Shown here piece by piece: positions 35,466 through 43,507 of a DNA stretch of 64,000 nucleotides (position 1 is the stretch's first letter; every line of letters starts with the position of its first letter). The stretch covers positions 3,484,079-3,548,078 of the forward strand of contig NZ_CP045920.1 of the NCBI RefSeq assembly GCF_009660225.1, written 5' to 3'. The DNA comes from Pseudactinotalea sp. HY158. Its GTDB lineage: Bacteria; Actinomycetota; Actinomycetes; Actinomycetales; Beutenbergiaceae. A program made the position numbers and the translations under genes. The notes beneath the pieces were generated by a model. That model saw only the letters and a list, made by a program, of their open reading frames with translations. It was not told where the DNA came from and did no database searches.

Positions 35466-36436
35466 GTTCGACGCTCACACCACCGGCCTGGCTGCCCGAG
35501 CCGGGCACGTTCACCACCCCGGCCGAACGCCGGGACGCGCTCTTCGCGAGCAGGCTGGCCGCCCGCCGCAGGCGCCTGCTGCTGTGGTCGGCCCCGCTCG
35601 TGCTCCTCGCGCTGCTCGCGAGCGCGAAGCTGCTCTCGGCCACCCTCATCAACATGGCGGGGTCGAGCGCCTATTCGAGCGCGAGCTACGCCACCGCACA
35701 GGACCGCTACGAGGACCTCAAGTTCTTCAACGTGATCGAACCGTGGAAGGCGTACTTCAACGAGGGCACGGCCCGGTACGCGGCCGGGGAGTTCTTCCTC
35801 GCCACCCAGCAGTTCGATCCCGCCCTCGACCTCGTTCCCCGGGCCCTGGAGGGTGAGCCGCGGGAGCCGCTCGAGTGCGCGGTCCGCACGAACTACTCCC
35901 TCTCCCTCGAGGGGCTGGGCGACGAGAGCCTCGCCGCGAACGATCCGGGCATGGCCACGAACTACTACGACCAGGCCCAGGAGATGCTCGCCGACTGCGG
36001 CACCTCCGGCGGCGGGGGCGAGGCGGCCGAACAGGCCGAGGAGCGTCAGCAGCAGCGCCAGGAGGAGGCTCAGAACCAGCAGGAACAGCAGCAGGGCGGC
36101 GACCCGGACAGCCCTGAGAACCCTGCGAACCCTGACAGCCCTGCCAACCCCTCGGACTCTCCCAGTGCGGGCGATCCGACCCCGGGTGAGGAGTCGCCGA
36201 CCCCGGGCGATGACGGCGGCGATCCCTCCGAGAGTCCGAGCGAGGGTGAATCCGGTGGCCAGGACCCCTCCCCGACGCCGTCCGAGGGCGGCCCGGGTGA
36301 GGGCACCCCGTCGGCGGAGCCGAGCGGGCGGCCGACCGATCCGAAGGAGCAGGAGCTCCAGGACCGCAACGACGAGGCGAACGAGACCGGCGAGCAGGAG
36401 ACCGGCAGCGGGCTGGGCAGCGGACAGAACTGGTAG
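35462..36436 (+). CDS. Membrane-anchored protein with TPR-like region and disordered C-terminus (MoxR operon)
   Basis: 324 aa. One membrane helix (~35-60, LLLWSAPLVLLALLASAKLL), then a ~120-residue helical region with TPR-like spacing (YATAQDRYEDLKFF, ARYAAGEFFLATQQFDPALDL, TNYYDQAQEMLADCG). A Q-rich stretch (~178-205) and a ~120-residue acidic P/S/E/G-rich tail follow. It occupies the position of the TPR protein that closes Bat-type MoxR operons and is presumably a scaffold. The start ATG overlaps the upstream VWA stop. Confidence 0.75.
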   Translation: MSSTLTPPAWLPEPGTFTTPAERRDALFASRLAARRRRLLLWSAPLVLLALLASAKLLSATLINMAGSSAYSSASYATAQDRYEDLKFFNVIEPWKAYFNEGTARYAAGEFFLATQQFDPALDLVPRALEGEPREPLECAVRTNYSLSLEGLGDESLAANDPGMATNYYDQAQEMLADCGTSGGGGEAAEQAEERQQQRQEEAQNQQEQQQGGDPDSPENPANPDSPANPSDSPSAGDPTPGEESPTPGDDGGDPSESPSEGESGGQDPSPTPSEGGPGEGTPSAEPSGRPTDPKEQELQDRNDEANETGEQETGSGLGSGQNW

Positions 36437-36572
36437 CGGACCGGGCCGGGAACAGGCCGAGCCCGGCCGAGCCGAGGGCACGGCGTCTTTGCCGGGGCCG
36501 GGCTACGGGTGCCTACCGAGTGGGATGGCCCCCGGGTGCAGCGCCACACAAACTGAGCCGGGTGCGCGTGCC

Positions 36573-36770
36573 TCACGGGAGGAGCGTGAACGCGTCGACA
36601 TGGGCCGGTCGTACCACGGTGAAGTGGCGTCGATCGACGGTCGCGATCTCGCTGATGTCGAGGCGTTCGGCAGTGGCCACGACCGACGCGTCGACGGTGC
36701 CCAGCGGTAGATCCCGGTAGCGCGCGACCAACTCGGCGATGCGTAGCCAGTCCGCTGCCGCAACGGGCGT
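36573..36770 (-). pseudogene. vapC-type PIN-domain toxin remnant (C-terminal part)
   Basis: The minus strand encodes about 65 residues that read like the C-terminal half of a VapC toxin: DWLRIAELVARYRDLPLG, then TVDASVVATAERL, IATVDRRHFTVVRP and a terminal AFTLLP before TGA (36573-36575). The late PIN-domain acidic residues (GTVDAS, TVDRR) are kept. An in-frame TGA (36771-36773) precedes the fragment, the N-terminal half is absent and no start codon fits, so it is a decayed gene. No vapB antitoxin was found next to it. Confidence 0.72.
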
Positions 36771-36906
36771 TCACCTCATGTATGCCAGCATGCCTGGCGG
36801 GGGTCGGCGGCGCCAGGGTTCCTCGCGTCGAGTCGCCGAACACGGGACCCTGTGGAGGTCGGTCGCCGGGGCCTCGACACAATCCCGCGTTCGAGCCGGC
36901 GCCGGC

Positions 36907-37671
36907 TCAGGACTCGCGCCGCACGAGGGCGTTGGCGAGGTTGTCCCGGGCGACCTGGGTCGTGGGATGGTCCGGGCCGAGGGCGCGTTCGGCGTCAGTG
37001 GTGAGCCGGCTGTACATCTCGATGGCGTCGTCGAGCCGGTTCGCGGACTCGAAGGCACCGGCGAGGTTGTTCCGACACGTGAGGGTGTTCGCATGGTCGG
37101 GCCCGAGGCTGCGCTCCGCGCCGATGAGCGTGAGCTCGTACTGCTCGATCGCCTCGTCCACCCGGCCGACGGCCTGATAGGCGTAGGCGAGGTTGTTCCG
37201 ACTCGTCAGGGTGTCGGGGTGGTCGGCGCCGAGCGCCTGCTCCCGGTCCGCGAGCGCCTGCTCGTAGGAGGTGATCGCCTCGTGCAGCCGGCGCGCGGTC
37301 TCATAGGCGTGGGCGAGATTGTGCCGGCTCATGAGGGTGGCCGGATCGTTCGGGCCCAGCACCCGCTCCCGGGCGGACACGACCCGCTCGTACAGGTCGA
37401 TCGCCGCCTCCGGGCGCTCGGCCGACTCGTAGGTGTATGCCAGGTTGTTGCACGTCGTCAGGGTCGCCGGATCGTCCGGGCCGAGCACCCGCTCCCGATC
37501 GGCGAGGGTGCGCTCGTACAGCGCGATCGCCTCGTCGTAGCGACCCGCGGACTCGTACACCCCGGCGAGCGCGCTGCGGCCGGTGAGCGTGTCGGGATGA
37601 TCGGGTCCGAGCTCCCGCTCCCGCTCCGCCACGGCCCGCTCGTAGCGGGTGACCTCGTCCACCTGTTCCAT
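36907..37671 (-). CDS. Tetratricopeptide repeat protein (kinesin-light-chain type)
   Basis: 254 aa from the preferred start (MEQVDEVTRYERAVAE). Six 42-residue TPRs fill the protein, each with the pattern ERxLGPDHPxTLxxRNNLAxAYExAxRxDEAIxxYE, the TPR_10/TPR_12 type. Such repeats bind peptides; no enzymatic domain is attached. A longer frame begins at ATG 37758, but the extra ~29 residues do not fit the repeats and have no ribosome site. It lies downstream of the 2-oxoacid dehydrogenase genes on the same strand. Function unknown. Confidence 0.75.
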   Translation of the reverse strand: MEQVDEVTRYERAVAERERELGPDHPDTLTGRSALAGVYESAGRYDEAIALYERTLADRERVLGPDDPATLTTCNNLAYTYESAERPEAAIDLYERVVSARERVLGPNDPATLMSRHNLAHAYETARRLHEAITSYEQALADREQALGADHPDTLTSRNNLAYAYQAVGRVDEAIEQYELTLIGAERSLGPDHANTLTCRNNLAGAFESANRLDDAIEMYSRLTTDAERALGPDHPTTQVARDNLANALVRRES

Positions 37672-37830
37672 GCTGCCCACCCGCGTCGTTCGTATCGCCC
37701 AGATCGTCTCGATCATCGACATCGTCCAGATCGCCCGGCTCGTGCCCGGCACCGTCATGCTACGGCGCCCGGCGGCCCCGATCCCGGTCCAACGGTCCTA
37801 CGCGGGCCGGCCGGCCCCGACCGTTCCCGG

Positions 37831-39483
37831 TCAGCCCCAGACCAGGCCCCGCGAGGGGTCGGACATGATCGCGGCGACGTCGGCCAGCACACGCGAGCCG
37901 AGTTCGCCGTCCACAAGCCGGTGATCGAAGCCCAGGCCGAGCTGGGTGACCCACCGGGGCTTGACCTTGCCCTTGTGCACCCACGGCCGCTGCTCGACCG
38001 CGCCGAAGGCGAGGATCGCCGACTCGCCGGGGTTGAGGATCGGGGTGCCCGTGTCGATGCCGAACACGCCGACGTTCGTGATGGTCACCGTGCCGTCCTG
38101 CATGGAGGCCACCGGCGTGCGGCCGGAGCGCGCGACCCGGGTGAGCTCGCCCAGGGCGACGGCGAGCTCGAGCAGGCTCATCCGGTGGGCGTCCTTGATG
38201 TTCGGCACCACGAGGCCGCGGTTCGTGGCGGCCGCGATGCCGAGGTTGATGTAGTGCTTGTAGACGATCTCCTGGGTGGCCTCGTCCCAGGCGGCGCTGA
38301 TCTCCGGGTGCCGGCGGATCGCGAGGATGAGCGCCTTGGCGGCGATGAGCAGCGGGGTCACGCGCACGTCGGCGAACTCCCGATCGGCCCGCAGCCGCTC
38401 GACGAGCTTCATCGTCTTGGTCACGTCGATCGTGGTGAACACCGTGACGTGGGGGGCGCTGAACGCGCTCGAGACCATCGCCTCGGCGGTGCGGCGGCGC
38501 ACGCTGCGCACGGGCACGCGGGTCTGGCGGCCGTCGCGGGAGACCGTGCCGCCGTCGAGCCAGGGCCGGTCGTCCTCGGGGTGGACCACGAGCCGTTCGG
38601 CGCGGGAGGTCTCGACGGCGTCGAGCACGTCCTCGCGGGTGACGAGATCGCCCGGCCCCGTGCCGCGGACCCGCGTCAGGTCGACCCCCAGGTCCTTCGC
38701 CAGCTTGCGCACCGGCGGCTTGGTCAGCACCGGCACCCCCGTGGGGTGGACCGGCTCGTCCACCTCGACCGCGACCGCCTGCGGCGGTGCGAGCTTGTCA
38801 TGGACGACGCCCGGCCGAGTCGCCCGGTCCGGCTGGGACGGGTGCGTGGCCGAGGTGGGCTGCCCTGCAGGCCCAGCGGGCGCAGCGGGCCCAGCGGGCG
38901 CAGGCGTTCCGGCCGGCGCCGTGGGCTCGGGTGACGGGGTGGACCCGGTGGCCGATGTGGACGGCGTGGGCGGCGTGGGCGACATGGACCCGGTAGGCCG
39001 TGTGGTCCCAGTGGGCCGGGCCGGCTGGATCGATGACTGTCCCGCCGGCTGGGCCGCCGACTGGGCCGCCGACTGGGCCGGGCCGCGCCGCGCGCGCCTG
39101 GTCGCGGGCGCCTTCGCGGTGCCGTAGCCGACGAGCACGTCGCCGCTGGTCTCGTCCTCGTCCGCGGACGTGCCCGTGCCGACTGGGTTCGTCGACCCCG
39201 TCGAGTCCGTCGAGCCGGCCGGAGCTCCCGAGCCGTCGGGGTCGACGTCGAAGGTGATGATCGGTGTGCCCACCTCGACCGTGTCGCCGACCGCGGCGAG
39301 CACCTCGGTCACGCGACCCGCGTGCGGGCTGGGCAGCTCCACCAACGACTTCGCGGTCTCGATGTCGACGAGCGGCTGGTTCACGGTGACGATGTCACCG
39401 ACGGCGACCTTCCATTCGACGATATCGGCCTCGGTCAGGCCCTCGCCGACGTCGGGGAGGGGGAACGACACGAACGTGGGCAT
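37831..39483 (-). CDS. bkdC: Dihydrolipoamide acyltransferase, E2 component of a 2-oxoacid dehydrogenase
   Basis: 550 aa. One lipoyl domain (~1-78, lipoyl Lys45 in DIETAKSLVE), a ~130-residue Pro/Ser/Thr/Ala/Gly-rich linker, an E1/E3-binding domain (KPPVRKLAKDLGVDL ... GTGPGDLVTREDV), a second short linker and the catalytic domain ending in FDHRLVDGELGSRVLADV, with the active-site His and Asp. It transfers the acyl group from E1 to CoA. ATG 39483 has GAGAGGA upstream. It is third in the operon after E1alpha and E1beta, 24 bp after E1beta. Branched-chain specificity is favoured but pyruvate is not excluded; no E3 gene is nearby. Confidence 0.88.
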   Translation of the reverse strand: MPTFVSFPLPDVGEGLTEADIVEWKVAVGDIVTVNQPLVDIETAKSLVELPSPHAGRVTEVLAAVGDTVEVGTPIITFDVDPDGSGAPAGSTDSTGSTNPVGTGTSADEDETSGDVLVGYGTAKAPATRRARRGPAQSAAQSAAQPAGQSSIQPARPTGTTRPTGSMSPTPPTPSTSATGSTPSPEPTAPAGTPAPAGPAAPAGPAGQPTSATHPSQPDRATRPGVVHDKLAPPQAVAVEVDEPVHPTGVPVLTKPPVRKLAKDLGVDLTRVRGTGPGDLVTREDVLDAVETSRAERLVVHPEDDRPWLDGGTVSRDGRQTRVPVRSVRRRTAEAMVSSAFSAPHVTVFTTIDVTKTMKLVERLRADREFADVRVTPLLIAAKALILAIRRHPEISAAWDEATQEIVYKHYINLGIAAATNRGLVVPNIKDAHRMSLLELAVALGELTRVARSGRTPVASMQDGTVTITNVGVFGIDTGTPILNPGESAILAFGAVEQRPWVHKGKVKPRWVTQLGLGFDHRLVDGELGSRVLADVAAIMSDPSRGLVWG

Positions 39484-39507
39484 GCTCGATCCTCTCAATC
39501 CACCGGC

Positions 39508-40542
39508 TCAGTACGCCAGCACACTATCGACCGCCTGCAGGATACGGTCGAGGTTGGGCAAGTAGTGAGACTCGACCTTCGACACGGGGTAGGGCATGTG
39601 GAACCCGCCCACCCGGTGCACCGGGGCCTCGAGGGAGTAGAAGCACTCCTGACCGATGCGGGCGGCGATCTCGGCGCCGGCCCCGAAGAAGATCGGCGCC
39701 TCGTGCACGACGACCAGCCGGCCGGTGCGGCGCACGGATTCGGCCACGGAATCGAAGTCGATCGGGGAGATCGACCGCAGGTCGAGCACCTCGATGCTGC
39801 GCCCCTCGGCCTCGGCCACCTCGGCGGCCGCGAGGGCCGGCTTGACGCTCGGCCCATAGCCGACGACGGTCACATCGGTGCCATGGCGCAGGAGCCGGGC
39901 CCGCTGGAGGTCGTCCTGCCCGTCCTCCGACAGCACGCTCCGCCCGCTCACCGGCGCGATGCCCAGGTCCGCGTCCGTGGCCGAGGTGGCGACGTCGTCC
40001 TTGTCCCAATAGCGAGCCTTGGGCTCGAAGAAGATGACGGGATCCGGGCTGGCGATCGCCTGCTGGATCATCGTGTAGGCGTCGGCGGCGTTGCTCGGGC
40101 TGAGGATCCGCAGCCCGGCGGTGTGCGCGAACAGCGCCTCGGGCGACTCGCTGTGGTGCTCGATCGCGCCGATGCCGCCGCCGTAGGGGATGCGGATGAC
40201 GACGGGCAGCTCGAGCGCGCCGCCGGTGCGGTAGTGGAGCTTGGCGAGCTGGGTGGTGATCTGGTCGTACGCGGGGAACACGAAGCCGTCGAACTGGATC
40301 TCGCACACGGCACGGTAGCCGGCGTAGGCCAGCCCGATCGCGGTGCCGACGATCCCGGACTCGGCGAGCGGGGTGTCGACCACCCGCTCGGGCCCGAAGT
40401 CCTGCTGGAGCCCCTCGGTCACGCGGAAGACGCCGCCGAGGGCGCCGATGTCCTCGCCCATGAGCAGGACCGTGGGATCGCGCTCCATCGAGCGGCGCAG
40501 GCCGGCGTTGATCGCCTTGGCCAGGGCGAGCCGTTCACTCAT
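39508..40542 (-). CDS. bkdB: 2-oxoacid dehydrogenase E1 component, beta subunit
   Basis: 344 aa, the usual size. Motifs: LALAKAINAGLRRSMERDP, LLMGEDIGALGGVFRVTEGL, RVVDTPLAESGIVGTAIGLA, and the C-terminal transketolase domain (ADVTVVGYGP-like GTDVTVVGYGPSVKPAL; RSIEVLDLRSISPIDFD). With the alpha subunit it forms the thiamine-diphosphate-dependent decarboxylase of a branched-chain or pyruvate dehydrogenase complex. Its ATG (40542) overlaps the alpha-subunit stop (ATGA). Confidence 0.92.
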   Translation of the reverse strand: MSERLALAKAINAGLRRSMERDPTVLLMGEDIGALGGVFRVTEGLQQDFGPERVVDTPLAESGIVGTAIGLAYAGYRAVCEIQFDGFVFPAYDQITTQLAKLHYRTGGALELPVVIRIPYGGGIGAIEHHSESPEALFAHTAGLRILSPSNAADAYTMIQQAIASPDPVIFFEPKARYWDKDDVATSATDADLGIAPVSGRSVLSEDGQDDLQRARLLRHGTDVTVVGYGPSVKPALAAAEVAEAEGRSIEVLDLRSISPIDFDSVAESVRRTGRLVVVHEAPIFFGAGAEIAARIGQECFYSLEAPVHRVGGFHMPYPVSKVESHYLPNLDRILQAVDSVLAY

Positions 40543-41669
40543 TCCGCCTCCTCGAAGCCGGCCTCGTAATCATGGAACCAGGCCCGCTCGCCCTCCACGA
40601 GGGAGTGCCGGCCGGCATAGACGTGATCGAACATCGACTCCGGGGCGGGCGACTGCAGGGAGCGGCAGTAGTCGCGGGCGCTCGCCCCGAGCTCGTCGGC
40701 CTCCTGTTCGAGCTCCGCGAAGAACTCCGCTCCCGTGCCCTCGGCCTCGAGATGGGTGCGCAGCCGCTCGAGCGGGTCGAGACGGCGCCAGCTCTCCTCC
40801 TCCTGCGCCGTGCGGTAGCGCGTCGGGTCGTCGGAGGTGGTGTGGGCACCCATGCGATAGGTGACCGCCTCGATGAAGGTGGGGCCGCCGCCGCCGTGTG
40901 CGCGCTCGACCGCCGCGGCCGTCACTGCGTAGCTCGCCAGCACGTCGTTGCCGTCGACCTGGATCGAGGGGATGCCGAATCCGGTGCCGCGATCGACGAT
41001 CGGGCCGGGCGACTGGACGGCCGTGGGCACCGAGATCGCCCACTGGTTGTTCTGGCAGAAGAAGATGACCGGCGCGTTCGCGGAGGCGGCGAAGACCATC
41101 GCCTCGCTCACATCGCCCTGGGAGCTGGCGCCGTCGCCGTAGTAGGTGATCACGCAGCGGTCGCGGCTCGGGTCACCGGTGCCGACGTCGCCGTCGCGCT
41201 GGATCCCGAGTGCGTAGCCGGTGGCGTGCAGCGTGTGGGAGCCGATCACGAGCGAGGGCGTGGCGAAGTTGTTCGCGAAGGGGTCCCAGCCGCCGTGCTG
41301 CTGCCCGCGGTAGAGCAGAAGCAGCGTGTTGAGGTCGAGGCCTCGGACCCGGGCGACCCCGTGCTCGCGGTAGGAGGGGAACACGAAGTCCTGCGGGGAG
41401 AGCGCGTGGGCCGAACCGACCTGGGCGGCCTCCTGCCCCTGGCTCGGCGGCCACAGCCCCAGCTCCCCGTGTCGCTGCAGGGCGGTCGCCTCGGCGTCGA
41501 ACCGGCGCACCAGCGCCATGTCGCGATACATGGTCTCGAGTTCGGTCCGACCCAGATGGCTCACGCGGTCCGCGTAGTCGCCATCGGTTCGCCTCGTGCC
41601 CGTGGGTGTGAGCAGCTGAACCATGTCCGTTGCCCCGGGGGTCTCCCGGTCGCCGTCGGAGGTGATCAC
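40539..41669 (-). CDS. bkdA: 2-oxoacid dehydrogenase E1 component, alpha subunit
   Basis: 376 aa. The TPP-binding motif is GDGASSQGDVSEAMVFAASA ... NN, and the phosphorylation-loop region includes YRMGAHTTSDDPTRYRT. It catalyses decarboxylation of the 2-oxoacid and reductive acylation of E2. The frame extends ~90 residues upstream, but GTG 41669 is chosen because AAGGAG lies 6 nt before it and the family starts near here. It is first gene of the E1alpha-E1beta-E2 operon, with three inverted repeats 50-140 bp upstream as candidate operators. Confidence 0.9.
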   Translation of the reverse strand: MITSDGDRETPGATDMVQLLTPTGTRRTDGDYADRVSHLGRTELETMYRDMALVRRFDAEATALQRHGELGLWPPSQGQEAAQVGSAHALSPQDFVFPSYREHGVARVRGLDLNTLLLLYRGQQHGGWDPFANNFATPSLVIGSHTLHATGYALGIQRDGDVGTGDPSRDRCVITYYGDGASSQGDVSEAMVFAASANAPVIFFCQNNQWAISVPTAVQSPGPIVDRGTGFGIPSIQVDGNDVLASYAVTAAAVERAHGGGGPTFIEAVTYRMGAHTTSDDPTRYRTAQEEESWRRLDPLERLRTHLEAEGTGAEFFAELEQEADELGASARDYCRSLQSPAPESMFDHVYAGRHSLVEGERAWFHDYEAGFEEAE

Positions 41670-41718
41670 ACCGAACTCCTTGTCCTCGTGCCGCGGCCGC
41701 CGAGGCGACGACCTGCAA

Positions 41719-41748
41719 CCTACGCCAGCGTAGGCTACGGGAGCGTAG
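41719..41748 (-). promoter_or_regulatory. Abutting palindromic operators upstream of the 2-oxoacid dehydrogenase operon
   Basis: CCTACGC-CA-GCGTAGG (41719-41734) is a perfect 7+2+7 palindrome, immediately followed by CTACG-GGAG-CGTAG (41735-41748), a perfect 5+4+5 one sharing the same half-site. They sit 50-80 bp upstream of the E1alpha start and are likely tandem sites for one dimeric regulator. Confidence 0.6.
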
Positions 41749-41786
41749 GTTTCGGTGGGCAATATCTCACACTTGTCGGCGTCGAC

Positions 41787-41807
41787 CTTTGTGGGGTTCT
41801 CACAAAG
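41787..41807 (-). promoter_or_regulatory. Second palindrome upstream of the 2-oxoacid dehydrogenase operon
   Basis: CTTTGTG-N7-CACAAAG is a perfect 7+7+7 inverted repeat, unrelated in sequence to the CCTACGC palindromes 40 bp away. It may bind a different regulator (TGTG-N-CACA spacing resembles Crp/Fnr-type sites). Confidence 0.4.
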
Positions 41808-41964
41808 CGCGACGAATAGTGCCGACATGGAGCCGGTGCAGCACGGGCAGCACGGGACTGGGTGCCCCGAACACCACCAGGAGGGGTCCAACACACCCAG
41901 AGGGCACCCAGTGCTCCCCGGGGCACGTCTCGACCGGGTCACCGAGGGCGGCGGCGGAGGTCCC

Positions 41965-43056
41965 TCAGCGCCAGCGGGCGGCGAGCGCGATGGCGAGGTC
42001 GTTGGCCTCGGGCTCGCCGATGCTCACCCGCACGCCGTCGCCGTCGAAGGGGCGCACGGTGATCCCGGCATCGAGGGCCGCGCTCGCGAACGCCGTGGCG
42101 CGCTCGCCCAGCCGGAGCCAGTAGAAGTTCCCCTGCGGATGGCCCAGGTCCCAGCCCTGCCCGCGCAGGGCCGCCACGACCCGTTCCCGCTCCCGCACGA
42201 CCTCGTCGACGATCTCGTCGATCGCCGGCTGCTGGGCGAGCGCCACCCGGGCGGCGCGCTGGGCCACGGCGTTGACCGCGAAGGGGGTGGCGGCGGCCCG
42301 CAGCGTGCGCACGATCCGGGGGCGCCCCACGAGGTAGCCGACCCGCAGCCCGGCCAGGCCGTACGCCTTGGAGAAGGTGCGGGCGAGCACGAGGTTCGCG
42401 TGCTCGGCGAGGAGCGCGCGCCCGTCGAGCCGGTCGGCGGTGCGGTCGAAGTGCACGTACGCCTCGTCCAGCAGCACGAGCACGTCCTTCGGCACCCGCG
42501 GCAGGAACGCGGCCAGCTCGGTGTGTGTGAGCGCGGCCCCGGTCGGGTTGTTCGGGGTGCACACCATGACGACCCGGGTGGCCGGGGTGATCGCCGCGAG
42601 CATCGCCTCGAGGTCGTGTCCGCCGTCGGGCCGGTTCGGCACCGGCACGCCGGTGGCGCCGCTCGCCTGCACGAGGATCGGGTAGGCCTCGAAGGACCGC
42701 CACGGATAGACGACCTCGTCGCCGTCGGCCGCCGCGGAGCGCACCACGAGTTCGATGAGCGCCACGGATCCGTTGCCGGCGAGCACCGCATCGGCGTCGA
42801 CCCGGAGCCGCTCGGCGAGGTCGGCGCTCAGGTCCTCGGCCGCCATCTGACCGTACCGATTGACGTCCACGGCGGCGTCGGCGATCGCGGCGACGACGGC
42901 GGGCAGCGGCGGATGGGCCACCTCGTTGGAGGAGAGTTTGAACACGCGCGGCCCCTCGGCCCGCTTCCCGGCGACGTAGGCGGGCAGGCCCTCGAGCGCC
43001 GGTCGGAGTCGGACGTGCTCGCGGGTATGTCCGGCGGGGGGCTGCTCAGGGGTCAT
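41965..43056 (-). CDS. pat: Histidinol-phosphate / aromatic aminotransferase (HisC-Pat family)
   Basis: 363 aa PLP-dependent fold-type I enzyme. The N-terminus GLPAYVAGK ... VFKLSSNEVAHPP fits the aromatic aminotransferase (Pat) branch rather than the HisC branch, which has a different N-terminal motif. PLP-site features are VCTPNNPTGAALT, LLDEAYVHF and the Schiff-base Lys in ARTFSKAYGLAGLRVGYL. It probably transaminates aromatic amino acids and may also serve histidine synthesis. ATG 43056 is 42 bp from the divergent holin-like gene. No strong ribosome site is seen. Confidence 0.85.
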   Translation of the reverse strand: MTPEQPPAGHTREHVRLRPALEGLPAYVAGKRAEGPRVFKLSSNEVAHPPLPAVVAAIADAAVDVNRYGQMAAEDLSADLAERLRVDADAVLAGNGSVALIELVVRSAAADGDEVVYPWRSFEAYPILVQASGATGVPVPNRPDGGHDLEAMLAAITPATRVVMVCTPNNPTGAALTHTELAAFLPRVPKDVLVLLDEAYVHFDRTADRLDGRALLAEHANLVLARTFSKAYGLAGLRVGYLVGRPRIVRTLRAAATPFAVNAVAQRAARVALAQQPAIDEIVDEVVRERERVVAALRGQGWDLGHPQGNFYWLRLGERATAFASAALDAGITVRPFDGDGVRVSIGEPEANDLAIALAARWR

Positions 43057-43086
43057 GGTGCAAGCATGCCGCACGGGCGGTGATGC

Positions 43087-43092
43087 AATAAT
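43087..43092 (+). promoter_or_regulatory. -10 hexamer of a leaderless promoter for the holin-like gene
   Basis: AATAAT ends 6 nt before ATG 43099, with no ribosome-binding site between them. Confidence 0.5.
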
Positions 43093-43098
43093 CGCCCG

Positions 43099-43491
43099 AT
43101 GCAGTTCGTGTTGAGAGTCCTTGCCAACGGGGTGGCCATCTGGCTCGCCTCCGAACTCCTCGCCGGTGTCGCGGTCAACTCCGACGAGACCTGGCAGTCG
43201 ACCGTGCTCGTGATCGGGATCATCTCCCTCATCTTCACGCTGATCAACAGCATCGTGAAGCCGGTGGTCAAGATCGTCACCTTCCCGCTCTACATCCTCA
43301 CGCTCGGCCTGTTCTTCGTGATCGTCAACGCCGCGATGCTCCTCCTGACCAGCTGGATCAGCTCCCACACCCGGTTCGGGCTGAGCATCGACAACTTCGG
43401 CACGGCCGTGCTCGGCGCCCTGATCATCTCGATCGTGTCGGCGATCATCATCGCGATCCTGCCCGACCGCCGCCGGCGGCGGCAACGCTGA
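43099..43491 (+). CDS. Phage-holin-like (Phage_holin_4_2/DUF360) membrane protein
   Basis: 130 aa with four membrane segments (~5-25, ~35-55, ~65-88, ~98-120) and a basic tail (DRRRRRQR). It matches the widely conserved YvlD-type family, for example LASELLAGVAV and NSIVKPVVKIVTFPLYILTLG. Despite the name these are mostly chromosomal membrane proteins of unknown function, and no phage genes are nearby. It starts 42 bp from the divergent aminotransferase and is convergent with the hydrolase gene 16 bp downstream. Confidence 0.85.
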   Translation: MQFVLRVLANGVAIWLASELLAGVAVNSDETWQSTVLVIGIISLIFTLINSIVKPVVKIVTFPLYILTLGLFFVIVNAAMLLLTSWISSHTRFGLSIDNFGTAVLGALIISIVSAIIIAILPDRRRRRQR

Positions 43492-43507
43492 CCCCCGCTC
43501 ACCCAGC

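Noticed and set aside
43099-43491. Prophage remnant suggested by the holin-like gene
   Set aside because: The protein is of the common chromosomal YvlD-type family; there are no other phage genes or attachment-site duplications nearby.
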